Shown in pieces: positions 10,765 through 22,443 of a stretch of 64,000 nucleotides of DNA (position 1 is the stretch's first letter; each line of letters begins with the position of its first letter). Origin of the DNA: Kwoniella bestiolae CBS 10118 (lineage: Eukaryota; Basidiomycota; Tremellomycetes; Tremellales; Cryptococcaceae); contig NC_089245.1 in the NCBI RefSeq assembly GCF_000512585.2, forward strand, positions 186,001 to 250,000, read 5' to 3'. Made by a program: the position numbers and the translations under genes. The notes under the pieces were generated by a model that was not told the DNA's origin, made no database searches, and saw only the letters and a program-made list of their open reading frames with translations.

Positions 10765-10968
10765 ATGGCAAACGAAACCACCTCGAATCAAACACCTTCG
10801 GATGCCGCCCAAACGCACCCCTCCGAACGAGCCGATCCCACCACCACTACTACTGGCAACCTCACCACGACCACTACCGTATACGTCTCCCCCGAAAAGG
10901 ATGATGCATCATGTGCATGCGAGTGTACATGTTTTGTGTGCTCTATGTGCCGCTGCTTTCCATGTTGA
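10765..10968 (+). CDS. small Thr-rich protein with Cys-rich C-terminus (2 of 3)
   Basis: 67 residues from an ATG in CATCATG context. After a Ser/Thr/Pro-rich start and two poly-Thr runs comes DDASCACECTCFVCSMCRC and a final FPC: eight Cys in the last 20 residues. The plan (disordered polar N-terminus, Cys cluster at or near the end) matches the neighbours at 9740 and 11776. Such terminal Cys clusters are typical of palmitoylated or CYSTM-like membrane-attached peptides, but metal binding is also possible. No signal peptide. Confidence 0.5.
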   Translation: MANETTSNQTPSDAAQTHPSERADPTTTTTGNLTTTTTVYVSPEKDDASCACECTCFVCSMCRCFPC

Positions 10969-11775
10969 GGTGGTGTACATGGCGAAACGCGGGGTACGGA
11001 AACGATAATTATCCAGTCGGGATCGAATGAGCAACGTCCTTCGAGGGACTCCAATATGGTATATGGAAGAGAAGGGTCAGCATTGTAGGTGGTTCTATAT
11101 ATTGTGATATGATGTATGCTATAACGCCTAAGGCAGTCGATGTGGAACGGTAGGATGATGCCCGACGATATTGCCGTGCTTGGTAGTTGAGAAGGTACAG
11201 ATACTATGCAAACGTACTCTTGTGATGTGAGTTTCACTTTGCACCAGAGGTAATGAAGCAAGTGACCAGCATTCAAAATGCTGACTAAAGGTAGGTTTGA
11301 AACCATTCATCATCTTAGTGGTATTGTGATGTAGACTCAATCTTCATCTTTGGACGACCGATGTTTTGAATCAGGCTTGATTTCGCTTTGGCATCGTTCC
11401 GCCGTCACTGCGCGATGACGAACATAACGTCGATAACTCCTCTGCATCGACGCGATGACCACAGTGATGAACCTTGCCCTTTGACAGTGTAAGGTCTGAA
11501 AGGATCGATCACTCAAGATCAGAATCGTAGCTTCGCCTTTCGCCCTCAACTCGAGCCAGTACGGTCCAGAACGCTACAGTTCGACGACCTTTGTGGGAAG
11601 TGACGCATAGCTGTTTTTTCCCAAGAAGACCCTTCACAAAGGTTTATATGATGCCATGTACCCAGTGAGCCATACTGCGTTCGATAGGGTATAAATCATC
11701 TGGTAAGTTCCATCTGAGCATCAACAAACTTATCTTATTCATATGATTGCTGACTCAAAGGCCACATCATTCATC
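10969..11775. other. intergenic
   Basis: No supported gene. Open frames on the minus strand here are without splice or start support. The 3' end is the promoter of the gene at 11776. Confidence 0.4.
11690..11697 (+). promoter_or_regulatory. TATA box of the 11776 gene
   Basis: TATAAATC 79 bases before the ATG at 11776 and 46 bases before an in-frame ATG at 11743. Confidence 0.5.
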
Positions 11776-12168
11776 ATGCCTACCCAATCCAACGTTTCTA
11801 CCAAGTTCAATTCATCCCACCCGCCCACAGTCGAAGATCGAGCCGAGCTCTCAACTCCATCCGAGCAAGGAGGTAACTCAGCAAACAACTCCACCAACCG
11901 ACTCGTCTCGGCCCAACCATCAGATCCTGTATCTGGATCAGGCCTCATGTACACCCCGCAGCCCCGATCCGCCTCCGATCTCGGGGAGGGCTGTACCTGC
12001 GCGAACGGGCTTTTGCTTGCTGCTATCTGCTGTGTGAAGTGCTTCTCTGGGAGATGCTGTAATTGCAAAGTAAGCATGTCGGCGGTAAAGGTCCAAAGCT
12101 CTCAAGGGATCGAATTGACCTCTAGGCAAGGTTCGGATCCCAGGGGGCAGTACAGTAGTTTGAATTGA
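11776..12168 (+). CDS. small protein with Cys cluster (3 of 3)
   Basis: A single open frame; 130 residues from the ATG at 11776 (CATCATG context, like its two neighbours), or 141 from the in-frame ATG at 11743. A polar Ser/Asn/Pro N-terminus leads to a hydrophobic Cys segment (CTCANGLLLAAICCVKC, then FSGRCCNC), eight Cys within about 27 residues, and a polar tail. The hydrophobic core between the Cys pairs is long enough to dip into or cross a membrane, and the pattern is reminiscent of CYSTM modules. Function unknown. Confidence 0.55.
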   Translation: MPTQSNVSTKFNSSHPPTVEDRAELSTPSEQGGNSANNSTNRLVSAQPSDPVSGSGLMYTPQPRSASDLGEGCTCANGLLLAAICCVKCFSGRCCNCKVSMSAVKVQSSQGIELTSRQGSDPRGQYSSLN

Positions 12169-12482
12169 GAGACGACGTTCGTCCTCTTCGTCGTTCTTAG
12201 GCGACTTGCCTAGAAGAGGGATGAGGGATGAGGGATGAACGAGGCTTATACGGGTCTGGGAGGAATGATGTGGATACACATTGTTGATTTGTCACTGTGA
12301 ACCAATTCCTGTTTATGTGGTACTCCAAGAGAGCGGGAGGAACCTCGGGAGCGTACGTAGTAGTCAATGATCATGAAAATGCATATGTGCAATATATACT
12401 GCGTTGCACCTAAAAGTAACGAACTAGAAACAAGAAGAGAGAAAACCCTAGAAACCTATTCCTTCCCTATCCACTCTACACC
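12169..12482. other. convergent intergenic region
   Basis: Lies between convergent genes and holds only presumed 3' ends. A small GATGAGG-type repeat is present near 12218-12240. Confidence 0.5.
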
Positions 12483-14561
12483 CTAAAGCATAAAAGTCAA
12501 AGGTTGTTCCATGTAATCCTTAAAGGCCTTCAACCACTTGGCACCGACCGCACCATCTACCGTTCGGTGATCGGACGACAAGGTAGCTTTCATAACTTGA
12601 ACAGACTTGAATCCCTTGGGGTCCTCAGGAGCCAATTCCAATTTAGTCGCTGTCTTACCGATAGCGAGGATACAGGATTGAGGTGGGTTGATGATAGCTG
12701 TGAAGTTGTCTACACCGAACATACCCAAGTTGGAGATCGTGAATGTACCTCCCTGGTATTCCTCAGGCTTCAATTTGCCTTCTCTGGCCTTTGATGCCAA
12801 CGCCTTGGTCTCGGCTGAGATGGATGCTAATCCCTTGGAACCGACGTCCTTGATTATGGGGGTGATGAGGCCGTTGGGAGTGGCGACGGCAACGCAGATG
12901 TCGGCTTTCTTGTATTGTCGGATGACGTCTCCTAACCAGGCGGAGTTGGCTTCGGGGACTTCGGCAAGGGCGAGGGAAGCGGCTTTGACGACTGTGGAAG
13001 AGATGAGATATCAGCTCGAATTTCTCAATCATGCTATTCGAGAGATGAGAATGACTTACTGAAGTCGTTAACCGAGAGCTTGGTCTTTCCTTCACCGGCC
13101 TTGTTGAACATCTCTCTGAGTTTAAGCAGTCGGTCTATAATCGTGTCGAAGTAATCAGCAAAGATCCCCTGCTCCTACAATTGTAGACGCTCATCAATCA
13201 GAAGAAGGGAACCCCACTCACCCATGTTAACCTCAACGGTCAAGTAGTAATGAGGTAATTGTTGCTTGGACTCGGTCAATCGTTTACCGATAGTCTTTCT
13301 CATGTTGGAGGTGGGGATATCCTCGTACTCGGCAGGAGCAGCAGGAGCAGCTTTGCCTGGGGTGGTGGTAGCACCGGAAGTAGGGGTAGTAGCAGCGGAT
13401 GATGAAGCACCGCCCTTGAACTTCTCTACATCGGCCTGTGAAGCAAAGCGAATCATGTCAGCAGCTACACTCCTCCAGTAGAAACTTTGGCTAGTTTAGT
13501 CCTTAAGCAATGACTGAAGGTTTTCGTTGAAAATCGAAGCTGCAACTCACCTTGACGATTCTTCCTTCAGGTCCAGTACCTTTAATTTGACCTAATGGGA
13601 TACCCTTCTCCAAAGCCAACTTTCTAGCGAGGGGAGAAGCGAAGAACTTGGGTTTATCACCTTGACCTGGCAACTCGGGTACTTTCTGAGCTTCGGTACC
13701 TGCGCTTCCAGCTCCGTACTTGGTCTCGTCTTTAGGTGTACCCAACGAAGGTGTCTTGGATTCTCCAGATCCAGATGAAGAAGGTTTAGATTCCTGTTGT
13801 TGTTCTTTGGGAGCTTCCTCCTCTTTCTTTTGCGGGGGTGCTTCTCCCTCTGACTCGGAAGCTAATTTGTCGGCACCTGATATGTCGTCTCCTTCTTCTC
13901 CGATGACTGCGATGGGGGTTCCGACGGCGATTCCTTTGGCACCGTCTTGGACCTGTCGCATGGTGGTATGTTAGCATCATCCGTGTGTCTGGTAACAGGG
14001 ATTAAATGGCGGTGCTAAGATGAATGGGAATATCGTGACATGATAGGAATGGATATGTAAATAGGAAGGAGGAGATCCAGTCGCAGTTGTTGCATTTGAA
14101 GTAATGTCTTCGAATCGAAACAGCGGCAGTTGCAGGAACACTCACAATGATCTTAGCCAAGATACCATCATCTTGAGCCTCAACATCGATCGTAGCCTTG
14201 TCAGTCTCAATTTCCACCAAGACATCACCAGCAGAATACGAGTCTCCCTCCTTCAACTTCCAGGAAGCAATACCACCCTCAGTCATCGTTGGCGACATGG
14301 CTGGCATCGAGAACTTGCTCAAAGCCGAGGAAGGGGCGGAGGTTCGGAGGGCTGATCGGGGTAGTACATGGTGGCGTCAATTGAAATAGTAGTAGAAGAT
14401 AGTTGAATAAGGATAAGTGCAACGGCCATGATCAGCTCAATTGACCATTCTTTGATTTCATTACTTGAATACCAGAAGGATCACTCACATCGAGAGACGA
14501 GCAGCTGCTTTCTCATACCAGCCGAAGCTGATCTCTTGGCCACTTGAGCAAAGGACATCAT
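12483..14561 (-). CDS. LAT1: dihydrolipoamide acetyltransferase, E2 of pyruvate dehydrogenase
   Basis: Complement join 12483..12991, 13060..13134, 13222..13435, 13551..13952, 14146..14351, 14489..14561; 492 residues. It transfers acetyl groups from E1 to CoA through a swinging lipoyl arm, as the core of the mitochondrial PDH complex. Seen: a basic mitochondrial presequence (about 1-30, with RSLRTSAPSS); one lipoyl domain with ETDKATID, lipoyl Lys at about 76; an Ala/Pro/Glu/Ser linker; the E1/E3-binding domain from about 196 (FFASPLARKLA); and a catalytic domain ending with DHRTVDG, active-site His near 465. Every intron is GT-AG and phases join exactly. Two adjacent ATGs open the frame; the first is used. 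The protein is typical in length for the fungal enzyme. The gene is divergent from CSL4. Confidence 0.96.
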
Positions 14562-15057
14562 CTTGCCTACTGTTCTTCTGCTTGAGGATGGGGGATTAGG
14601 GATAAGGGATAAGATGAGCGACAGGGGATGATGTTTTTAGGTGTAGATAGTAGTGATCTCGCACCAAAATGTTTGATTTTGCTTTTCAGTGTTGTTGGGG
14701 AACATGACGGTGAAAGGCGGTCCGTATAACGTCCATTCAAGTTCAGCTCATCCGAGAGCCACATGCACTCAAACACCGAAATACCCGAGATCAACACGTG
14801 GAGACGTTGGGGTCAAGCGGATGTCACCGCTCTTGACTGGTATTTATGAATTTCAGATTAAGATGTGGAGGTGATCATCCCTCATCCTCATCCTCATTTT
14901 ATGATATTTAACTCTACTTCCCCTGCTGCTACATTATCATCATACCAGACCTAGCACTAGTTCATCTCATCACTCATAGGACAACCCTCCAGTCTTCGAG
15001 CACACCACTACTAGCAACTCTCAGACTCTGACTCCTCTGTGTCACCACCATTCCACC
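14562..15057. promoter_or_regulatory. divergent promoter, LAT1 and CSL4
   Basis: About 500 bases between two divergent starts. No TATA box stands out. The side next to CSL4 (about 14900-15055) is CT-rich, typical of housekeeping promoters in these yeasts. Confidence 0.5.
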
Positions 15058-16124
15058 ATGACATCGGCGACGGTACTTCTTCCAGGCCAACCCCTACCTT
15101 CTCACCTTATCGCTCCTCCATTACCTCAGTGCGGACCAGGATGTTATGAGCTGAACGGTAGGATACTAGCTAGTGTAGTTGGAGTGCCAAAGAGAGACGG
15201 ATCGGTGAGTGATCTATGGCTTCGAACGGAAAAAAACTTTCATGATTTCATCGGAGCTGACGAGCTGAGGTCATTGAACAGGTGGTCAGCGTGATGGGAA
15301 GAGAGGAAAGTGGGGCTACGCCCGAGGTGGGGTCTATCGTGAGTCTCTATTCAGAAGCTTTTGAGACGACAGTGAGAAACGCGATACAGACGCTAAGTCA
15401 TGTCTACATCAATCTCATAGGTCATTGGAACGGTGAGTGACGACTACCTCCTCGACTGCTCCTGTTTCGATCTAGCGCCTTACGTAGCCTACAATCGTTG
15501 CGTCGATCCAAGGGAAACAAGCTTCGGAAGTCAGCTGACATTTGCTGATCATCTGGTTATGCGTAGATATCCCGTTTGACCACTCAACAAGCGCATCTGA
15601 CCCTGACCACGTCCAACGATCGCCCTCTGCCCGAGACAAGCGAAGAATTCCAGGGAGTAATAAGGATAGGTGATATACGGTTGACGGAGAGGGATAAGAT
15701 AAAGATGGGGGATTGCTTCAGGCTGGGTGATTTGGTGAAAGCGAGAGTGGTAAGTGCCATTGAAACTCGATGTATATATATCATGTGTATGCCGACACTG
15801 TGCTATGCTTCTCTATCCTCTCTGCATGCCACGCCACTGAGTGGACGGTAAAGATTGTTTTCGCTGACCATTGTCACTACTTCTCCTTCAGCTCTCGCTA
15901 GGAGACGCAAGGAGTTACTACCTCTCCACAGCAGCTAACGAACTGGGTGTGATGTATGCGGTGTCGGAAGCTGGTACGTGAAACTTTCGCAGAGCAACAA
16001 GGGATGGCTAGCTGATGCGATGCTCGCAGGTAACCCATTACTGCCGGTATCGTACCAGGAGATGGAAGATGAGTTGACGGGCAGGAGAGAAAAGAGGAAA
16101 GTAGCGAAACCCGAAGGTATATAG
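15058..16124 (+). CDS. CSL4: exosome complex cap subunit CSL4 (EXOSC1)
   Basis: Join 15058..15204, 15282..15338, 15421..15432, 15567..15749, 15892..15973, 16030..16124; 191 residues, close to the human protein. Csl4 is one of three RNA-binding cap proteins of the nine-subunit exosome core. Seen: an N-terminal domain (CGPGCYELNGRILASVVG), the EVGSIVIGTIS entry to the S1 domain, FRLGDLVKARVLSLGD, and YYLSTAANELGVMYAVS, which follow human CSL4 in order. The third exon is only 12 bases (Val-Ile-Gly-Thr). Leaving it out keeps the frame but deletes part of the first S1 strand, so it is very likely real. Confidence 0.93.
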
Positions 16125-17380
16125 ACCAGGGCCGATATCCAGAGTATCGCCTTCCTGAGCAGGGTATCCGACGTGTGTGTTTTTGCTTCCAGCGTTAGGC
16201 AATCATGCATAATTGTATCATAGAGGGACACTCCTCGACGTCTGCAATATCATTTCATGTAGATCTGACTTGAGCGCCGTCAGGGAGACTCATGGCTCCT
16301 GATATGACCAAATACAGTATCCCAAAATCTGTCGATCTCGTACAGTCACAGGTAGGTAGATATCTGCGAGCCTTCGGGTGCCGCTCCAATGCTTCCTATT
16401 GAACACCTCGGTCATGCGCGACAAGCGTCAATATGCAGGGCAAAATGTACTTGTAGCGTCCTTTGCCTGCCGGCAATACATGGGGATCGGTTCCCTTGGC
16501 AATACCATGATCAGAGATCGCGTGAGATCCGAGTCTGACTTCCTCCGCATCGTAGATACGTCACGGCGCGGTATTACCTTGAAAACACGATGACTCACAT
16601 CCCCGGTGAGATAGCATCTGCGGTCCCACCTTCGCCAGGGGAGTAAGCACTAACATTCCACAGATACGCGTATCGTAAACATCTGATACACTACTGTACA
16701 TTTGCTTTTCGGCCGCTTCCTTCAAGATGCCGGACCGTACGAGTACTCTGTGAACATGTCGTTAAGCTTGCATCGCTTATCAAATTCCCGTCAAGTCGAG
16801 TCGAGTGGATACCTTTTCCTGGGTCTGCTTCTTCAGGCACCACGGTACACATCCGCAATTGTGCTGGAGCGGAGCCTGCGGATAAGCCAACGGCAATGTC
16901 TGATGACGGACCATGCATCGCCTCGTTATGTCATTCCAAAACCAAATTCCAAGCAAATGAAACCGAAAGGTACCTGACGAGAGGGAGCAAAATCGCAAAA
17001 CGAAAACGGAAAACGGCCGAGATAACGCTGTTTTCTCCTTGTGCTCGTATCTTTTGTTTCTGTTTTGTGGCTTGGCTATTTTTAGTTCTTGAAATTAAGT
17101 TGGAAGATACCCCTTGGAGTTAGTGGATTTGGAGGTTGAGGTATGTCATATGATACGGGGGCTTCTCCTTGGAATGTCTCGCTTCATTTGCCCTTTCTGC
17201 CGCCGAGCGGTAGAGGTACAGTCATTCGCACGGCACGGAGGGGTAAGGCGTCATTTCTAATGTCCTGGTGAGAGGCTGGGTATTCATACTTAAGGTGCAT
17301 GGTGGTACGATCAATACTCATACACCTCTTTCTCATTGTACCATCTTATCTTTACCATACAATATCAGAACACATACATC
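16125..17380. other. intergenic, about 1.25 kb
   Basis: No gene could be supported on either strand. One TACTGTACA motif lies at 16692-16700. Unusually long for this gene-dense window. Confidence 0.45.
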
Positions 17381-18340
17381 ATGCCTTCACCCCTCAAGAT
17401 AAATCTAGCAAGTAACGGCTTACTGGTAGTCTGCGGACTGGTCGTACTGGGTATCTCAGCTTATGTGGAACATACCGTGAGTTCTCCCTCTCCCTCAACC
17501 TCAACCGGGTCCCATCGTACTCTCGACTCTTGTCTATGACGTACAGAGGCTGATGTGATCTTGTTTGGAGAAGTAGACCCGTAAGATCAACTACTCAAGC
17601 TCCACTTACACCTACGACGCCTTCGTGGGGATCTTCACCTTCGTCGCTCTCTTCGGATTAGTTGTTCTGAGAGCCGCCAAATCGAAATATGCAAGTGTGG
17701 GTGTTGAGACGGGCATAAGTGGATTATTGTGGATCTTCTGGCTTGGTACGTTCGTGTCACTCGGGTGTACTCTTACATATCGTCTAAGACTTAGACTAAT
17801 TGATGCTATACTATAGCTGGAGCCGCAGATACCACCAAATACACCAGTGCGGACCGAGCGATCTGTCGACATATTGATGATTTGTTTGATTTGCCGGAAT
17901 TTGAGACTGCCGACCCGGATGCCATTGGTGAGTGAAGTGTTGTGTTGTTTAAGGGGACAAAACAGGCTGTGGTAGATGGCTGAGGGGTGCTGACGTTTCA
18001 TCCTGCATATACGTAGCCCTCGCCAAGAAAGTCTTCAAATCCACCTGCCGAGACCTTAAAGCGCAACTCGCGTTCCTCTGGATAGGCTTCGTAATTCTTA
18101 CGGTCACTACGGTATACCTGGTCTATCTAGGTATGAAACGGGGTAATTCTGTAAGTTGAATGATTTCCGCTCGTATGGTAATTTGGCTGATTTGATGTGA
18201 TCTCGCAGATGTGGAAATCCTCTTTGTTGAACTACGACCACGATGCCCACTCCCACTCTGACCCATTCGCTGATCCCGTTGGATCCCAGAGGGGACCTGT
18301 AGCTGGAGTGGTAGATGAGGATCCAGATGCCAAGCCCTAG
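17381..18340 (+). CDS. four-span membrane protein, MARVEL-like
   Basis: Join 17381..17476, 17577..17745, 17817..17927, 18017..18150, 18209..18340; 213 residues. Four hydrophobic spans: about 12-30 (LLVVCGLVVLGISAYV), 49-66, 75-92 (LLWIFWLAGAAD) and 139-160. A conserved-looking Trp-Leu-Ala-Gly-Ala segment and a Cys/His-containing loop lie between spans 3 and 4, and the C-terminal tail is His/Asp-rich and polar. Length and topology fit fungal MARVEL-domain proteins, which shape plasma-membrane or trafficking domains. The assignment is by pattern, not by a diagnostic motif. All introns are GT-AG with consistent phase. Confidence 0.75.
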
Positions 18341-18697
18341 AATTCGCCTTCGTCGTGATCGAAGATTATTGAAACGTACTCTGAGTCCACCATACATCTT
18401 ACATTTAGATTAGTTCTTTAGATACACTATTGTCCACACCTTATAGTGCGACAAGTTAGTCGGTTTCATGTTCAAGTCAAGTATAATTCGCCGTCAAGTT
18501 TCGTCAACTTTTTTTAGCTGCTTTATATATATCTCGTTCAACCTGCTGAGCTGAGTTGAGTGTATAATAATGAATTCAGTAATGTCTGTACAGATGCGCC
18601 GCAAGATAAATGCACCACATTGGCATGCATCAACCATAGCGTGTTCCGGACCATTATCTCTAAATTATGTCACCTATCCACTTCCTCGGAGTAGCGA
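18341..18697. other. convergent intergenic region
   Basis: No gene seen; presumed 3' ends of two convergent genes. AT-rich near 18510-18560. Confidence 0.5.
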
Positions 18698-19201
18698 TCA
18701 TTCCTCTACCGGACCCCAGTAATCAAGATTACCAATATCCAAATTCGCACTTTCCCTCCAATTGTATCCCTCGAACCTACTGGGCGTAGAGGGTAGTCCC
18801 TCAAGAGGGTGGTCAAGGGAGTTGAGTGGGAGATTCACATGCCTTTGAGCCCCAAGCCGAGGGGCATACCATTGCGTCCCCTTTAAAAGAGTTATCACCT
18901 GTGAATGCTCCTCCTCTGGAGGTTCAGAAGTGGTGCTGGTTGTTGACGACATCGTATCTGTTTCTGTGGCCGTGTCGTCATCTTTGGTATTGGTGTTGAT
19001 TTTGGGATTGGAACTGGATTTGGAAGAAACCCCTCTGTTCAATTTGATGGTGAATCTGCTGTTTTTCCGAAGGGTGATGGTACTTCCATCGGAGGTTTTA
19101 CTGACGAGGTTGGGATTATCATACCATTTCATCCCAGAGGTACAAGTATGGGTGTGCGAGGATTCTCTGAATGAAGGTCGTTTCTGTTCTGCTTGTGACA
19201 T
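18698..19201 (-). CDS. orphan protein, possible distant WWxD relative
   Basis: 167 residues from the ATG at 19201 (CACCATG context). No known domain. Near residue 24 it has KWYDNPNLV, followed about 12 residues on by TLRKNSRFTIKLNRG. This resembles the WWRDPSLI ... RYRTSFKV ... RTIEL pattern of the minus-strand cluster at 28-36 kb, with Tyr in place of the second Trp. The middle is Thr/Ser/Asp low complexity. A second Trp-Tyr segment (GTQWYAPRLG) follows. The relation is a weak pattern match and function is unknown. Confidence 0.5.
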   Translation of the reverse strand: MSQAEQKRPSFRESSHTHTCTSGMKWYDNPNLVSKTSDGSTITLRKNSRFTIKLNRGVSSKSSSNPKINTNTKDDDTATETDTMSSTTSTTSEPPEEEHSQVITLLKGTQWYAPRLGAQRHVNLPLNSLDHPLEGLPSTPSRFEGYNWRESANLDIGNLDYWGPVEE

Positions 19202-20263
19202 GGTGGGAAGGTTGCACTGCAGAGTGAAAGTAGGAATACTCACTGGTCAATAAGGAGTAGGGCGAAACAACATGAGATAGATATTCTTTGTTGTGAATGT
19301 TTTCAGGTCTGAATATCCCCGGCCCTTCTCTGCTCCACGGCATTGTGAATGATTCGAAGCTATTTCAATATTGGTACAGTCGGAGGCGGAGGGTGTATCG
19401 CTCATACCTTACTTGACAGGAATTTTCACTCACAGACAAAGTGGGACAATCCCCTTCCGGTTCCTGAGAAGCGGTTGTACGTTTCAGCAGCTGAGTCGGT
19501 GATCTGGCGCCGTGTCCGCCTGATCCCGAGAGACCCGTTGTCAGTCCATTGCTGCAGAGCGATACCATGAGCTCAGTGTCAGAAAGATGAGCCGCGCAAG
19601 TCTTCGAATTCAGCATTAAATCCCGGGCAAAGGGGATTTTGCGGCCCACCTTTTTTGGTTACCCACTGTAAAAATCATTTGGAAGTCAATGCAACCGGGC
19701 GCCGTGTTGCGGATAGATCTTCGAAAAGACCGGATATATGTATCACAGAAGGACTTCCCCACCTGGTGCCTGAACATCAACCAGGCCGAACACATACCTC
19801 AATGTTACCAAGTGATCGTCGGATGGTCATTCAGCTTGTCTAGTGTCAATTCGGGACGTCAATATCTCACAGTGCCCTCCCTGATCAAGACATGCGGACG
19901 GGTCAGGCACGTGGAGGGGCATGGCGTGGCGTGGCGGAGCCGAACACTGTATGTTGTGTAGTGCATCAACAAGCTCATCCGTATTTATCGTGGTTGTAAG
20001 GTTGAACCTCTACTCGCATATGATATGGTAAGATGCTAGTGCTCGGACAGGTGCTGTAGGAGATCCTACCTTATGACTGTGCAAAGTCAACAAAGCAAGC
20101 ATGGGACTGTCATGGTTCTTTCTGAATTTTCTAACAAGTCATTTGCTGAGTGTATAAAAGCGTTCGATCGGTCATATTACGGTGCATATTTCCCATCTCT
20201 TCTCAAATTCAATAAAAAAGATCAACACATCACAAGGTACTTACGAGTGACAACAACATCGAC
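19202..20263. other. intergenic, about 1 kb
   Basis: No supported gene on either strand. The right end carries the promoter of the first PriA-like gene. Confidence 0.45.
20153..20160 (+). promoter_or_regulatory. TATA box of first PriA-like gene
   Basis: TATAAAAG 111 bases before the ATG at 20264. Its tandem paralogue has TATAAATAG at almost the same distance. Confidence 0.6.
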
Positions 20264-21556
20264 ATGGACAACATGGTATTTCGTATTTCTGGATTATCAC
20301 TCCCTTTGGTTGGTCTACTAGCCTTCCTTACAGTGGTTTCGGCCTATTCGGAGACATACGTGGGATGTTCATCGATCGGTGCAGCATTAGCAGGCGATCA
20401 GGTGACAGCGACCTCCATCGCCGGATGTAATGTGAGTAGCAGTAATGTCCTTTGCCCCATTTACCAAGTGAGACGAGTACCCGAAGCGGAAATGATTATT
20501 TGGAGTCTACGTATATGCTGATCTTGTATTGTTGATTTAGGCTGCATGTGCGGCCGCAGGATACACCTATGCGTATTTCGCTAATCCCGATTCGAATTCG
20601 AACTATTGTGGATGTTTTAGCGAAGGTCCAGCTTCTGGGGGTAATAGGGATCCGGAGAGTGGTTTTACGGATTGTGGGAATGATCAGTCCACTGTGAGTC
20701 GCATACTGTACATCATGGTGTCATTCGAATGTAGATGGCCGTACTGCCTCCCACATTAGTGCGATCACTTGTAATTTATCATTGTACATACCTTTCTACT
20801 TGAGAACAATCAACTTAGCAACGTGATTTAATCAACAGGTCTATGCCCTAGCTACAGATTACAATTTCATCCAATGCTATAGCTCCCCCTCATCGGACGA
20901 TACCACTTCCCAGATAACCAACGATGCATGTTGGGATCATTGCAAGACGTACACCAACGCGCTGTTTCAATACGCTTCCAACCATTTCAACTGCATTTGC
21001 TCCAATGTAGCGATCTCATCAGACGGTTCGGCGGAGACTTGCAGTAGGTCTGCCTACTTTGCCTACTCCCATACACCTTTTTCTTCGCCCAGTCTCGCCG
21101 ATAGGAGACGAAGGAGGTTGGAAAGGATGAAAAGGGAGCAGTTGGTGATGAATAGATTCTGCCCGAGTGGGTTGGAAGCTTGCAAGGTCCCAGGCTCAGA
21201 GGATTCTTTCGAGGTGTGTTCAACTATCGTCTTGTGCTTTGAGCGAAATCAATCATCGATCCAGACTGATGTGAGATTACAGTGCATCGATACCTCTTCG
21301 GAATTGGAATCGTGCGGTGGTTGCTTGTATGGCTCATACACCAACGCCACTGCTTCAGCGGGCATTGAGTGAGTTACTTGCAAATATAGACTCATTTGTT
21401 GTCATGAGGAAGAATAGGGCTGATGCATTCATTGACATGTAAAGCTGCTCAATCCTCACTGGAGCTGCTCTCGGAGGAACCACCTGCTCTGCTGGTCGAT
21501 GTGAGATATCAGCTTGTCAAGATGGGTTCAAGCTTGTCGAAGGGAGATGTCATTGA
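20264..21556 (+). CDS. secreted Cys-rich PriA-like protein, copy A
   Basis: Join 20264..20431, 20541..20693, 20839..21213, 21283..21368, 21445..21556; 297 residues. Seen: an N-terminal signal peptide (LPLVGLLAFLTVVSAYS); two Cys-rich WSC-like stretches (YVGCSSIGAAL, AACAAAGYTYAYFANP, YCGCF, and ACWDHCKTY in exon 3); a conserved basic cluster around 195-205 (DRRRRRLERMKRE) that would suit Kex2-type cleavage; then CPSGLEACKVPGS and a C-terminal module with ELESCGGC and the CSIL...C...C..G(F/Y).LV pattern of the basidiomycete PriA family, to which Cryptococcus CPL1 belongs. Expected to be secreted or wall-bound. It is a tandem duplicate of the gene at 22444, with the same exon layout and intron phases. 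Confidence 0.85.
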
Positions 21557-22443
21557 ACGCTGGAGGCCAATCATACCAAGGCAAACACTGTTTGGTTCCA
21601 TGAATTTCAAGAGCCTGATATATATATAGATATAGCATTACAGTATTTACACTTCTTCCTTTCCTTTCTCTGTCTGATTTCGATCGAATCCTTTACATTT
21701 CATCTTTGGGCTATTGATAATGGAAAATCAGGGATTATACAGTGCGTATACTTCTCAAGAATAATAACGCATGATGGAGTTCTACCATGCATTGGTGATA
21801 CGCTCTGTACTGATACATCGTCAAGGTATCTACATCTACTTTTGCATATCACTAGAATGAGAACTACAAATCATCATACCTCACGTGCAGTAGGTTAGTC
21901 GTTCGATCCGGTCCAAGGCATCACTTCATTCGGATGCCACTTGGAGGTAACGTAAACTTCAAAAAGCTTATTTTCGTTCCGTCCCATCGGATGGAGTGGT
22001 ATATCTTCTTGGCTTTGCTGGGATGTTCACTGTACAGTTCCTTCACATAGCACCGTCCTTGACCTTTGGACGATCACGTACAGGTCAATTTGATGTACAT
22101 CGTACTCAATGGACAAAACATACTTGGAATATCAAAGCTGATACCAGAATGGAGGAGCCGATTACTTACTGTACTGTACAGTAATTCTAACCGTTGGGCT
22201 ACGTTATTGATTACTGTACATGCTTATCCTTGATTGGCTTAACTTAAGGTTTTATGGTATGCAATGTTTGTTTATCTTCTGACTTTGACTTTTTCTGGCC
22301 CTCGGTCTCGGTTCTTGCGTTTATGATGGTAAGGGCATTGTATAAATAGGAGGTGTGTGAGTTATCATTTCCTCCTCAACGCTCATCAAACTTAGATTCA
22401 ATCATCCTAATATCCACTGTCTTTACTCGATCTCTCTAACAAT
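21557..22443. other. intergenic between the two PriA-like copies
   Basis: No gene. Contains a nested inverted motif TTACTGTACTGTACAGTAA at 22166-22184 and another TACTGTACA at 22212-22220, then the promoter of copy B. Confidence 0.6.
22341..22349 (+). promoter_or_regulatory. TATA box of second PriA-like gene
   Basis: TATAAATAG 103 bases before the ATG at 22444, matching the position in copy A. Confidence 0.6.

Noticed and set aside
16702..16977. 91-codon plus-strand frame in the 16-17 kb gap
   Set aside because: No recognisable domain, no neighbour or splice support, average-looking noise for an open frame of that size.
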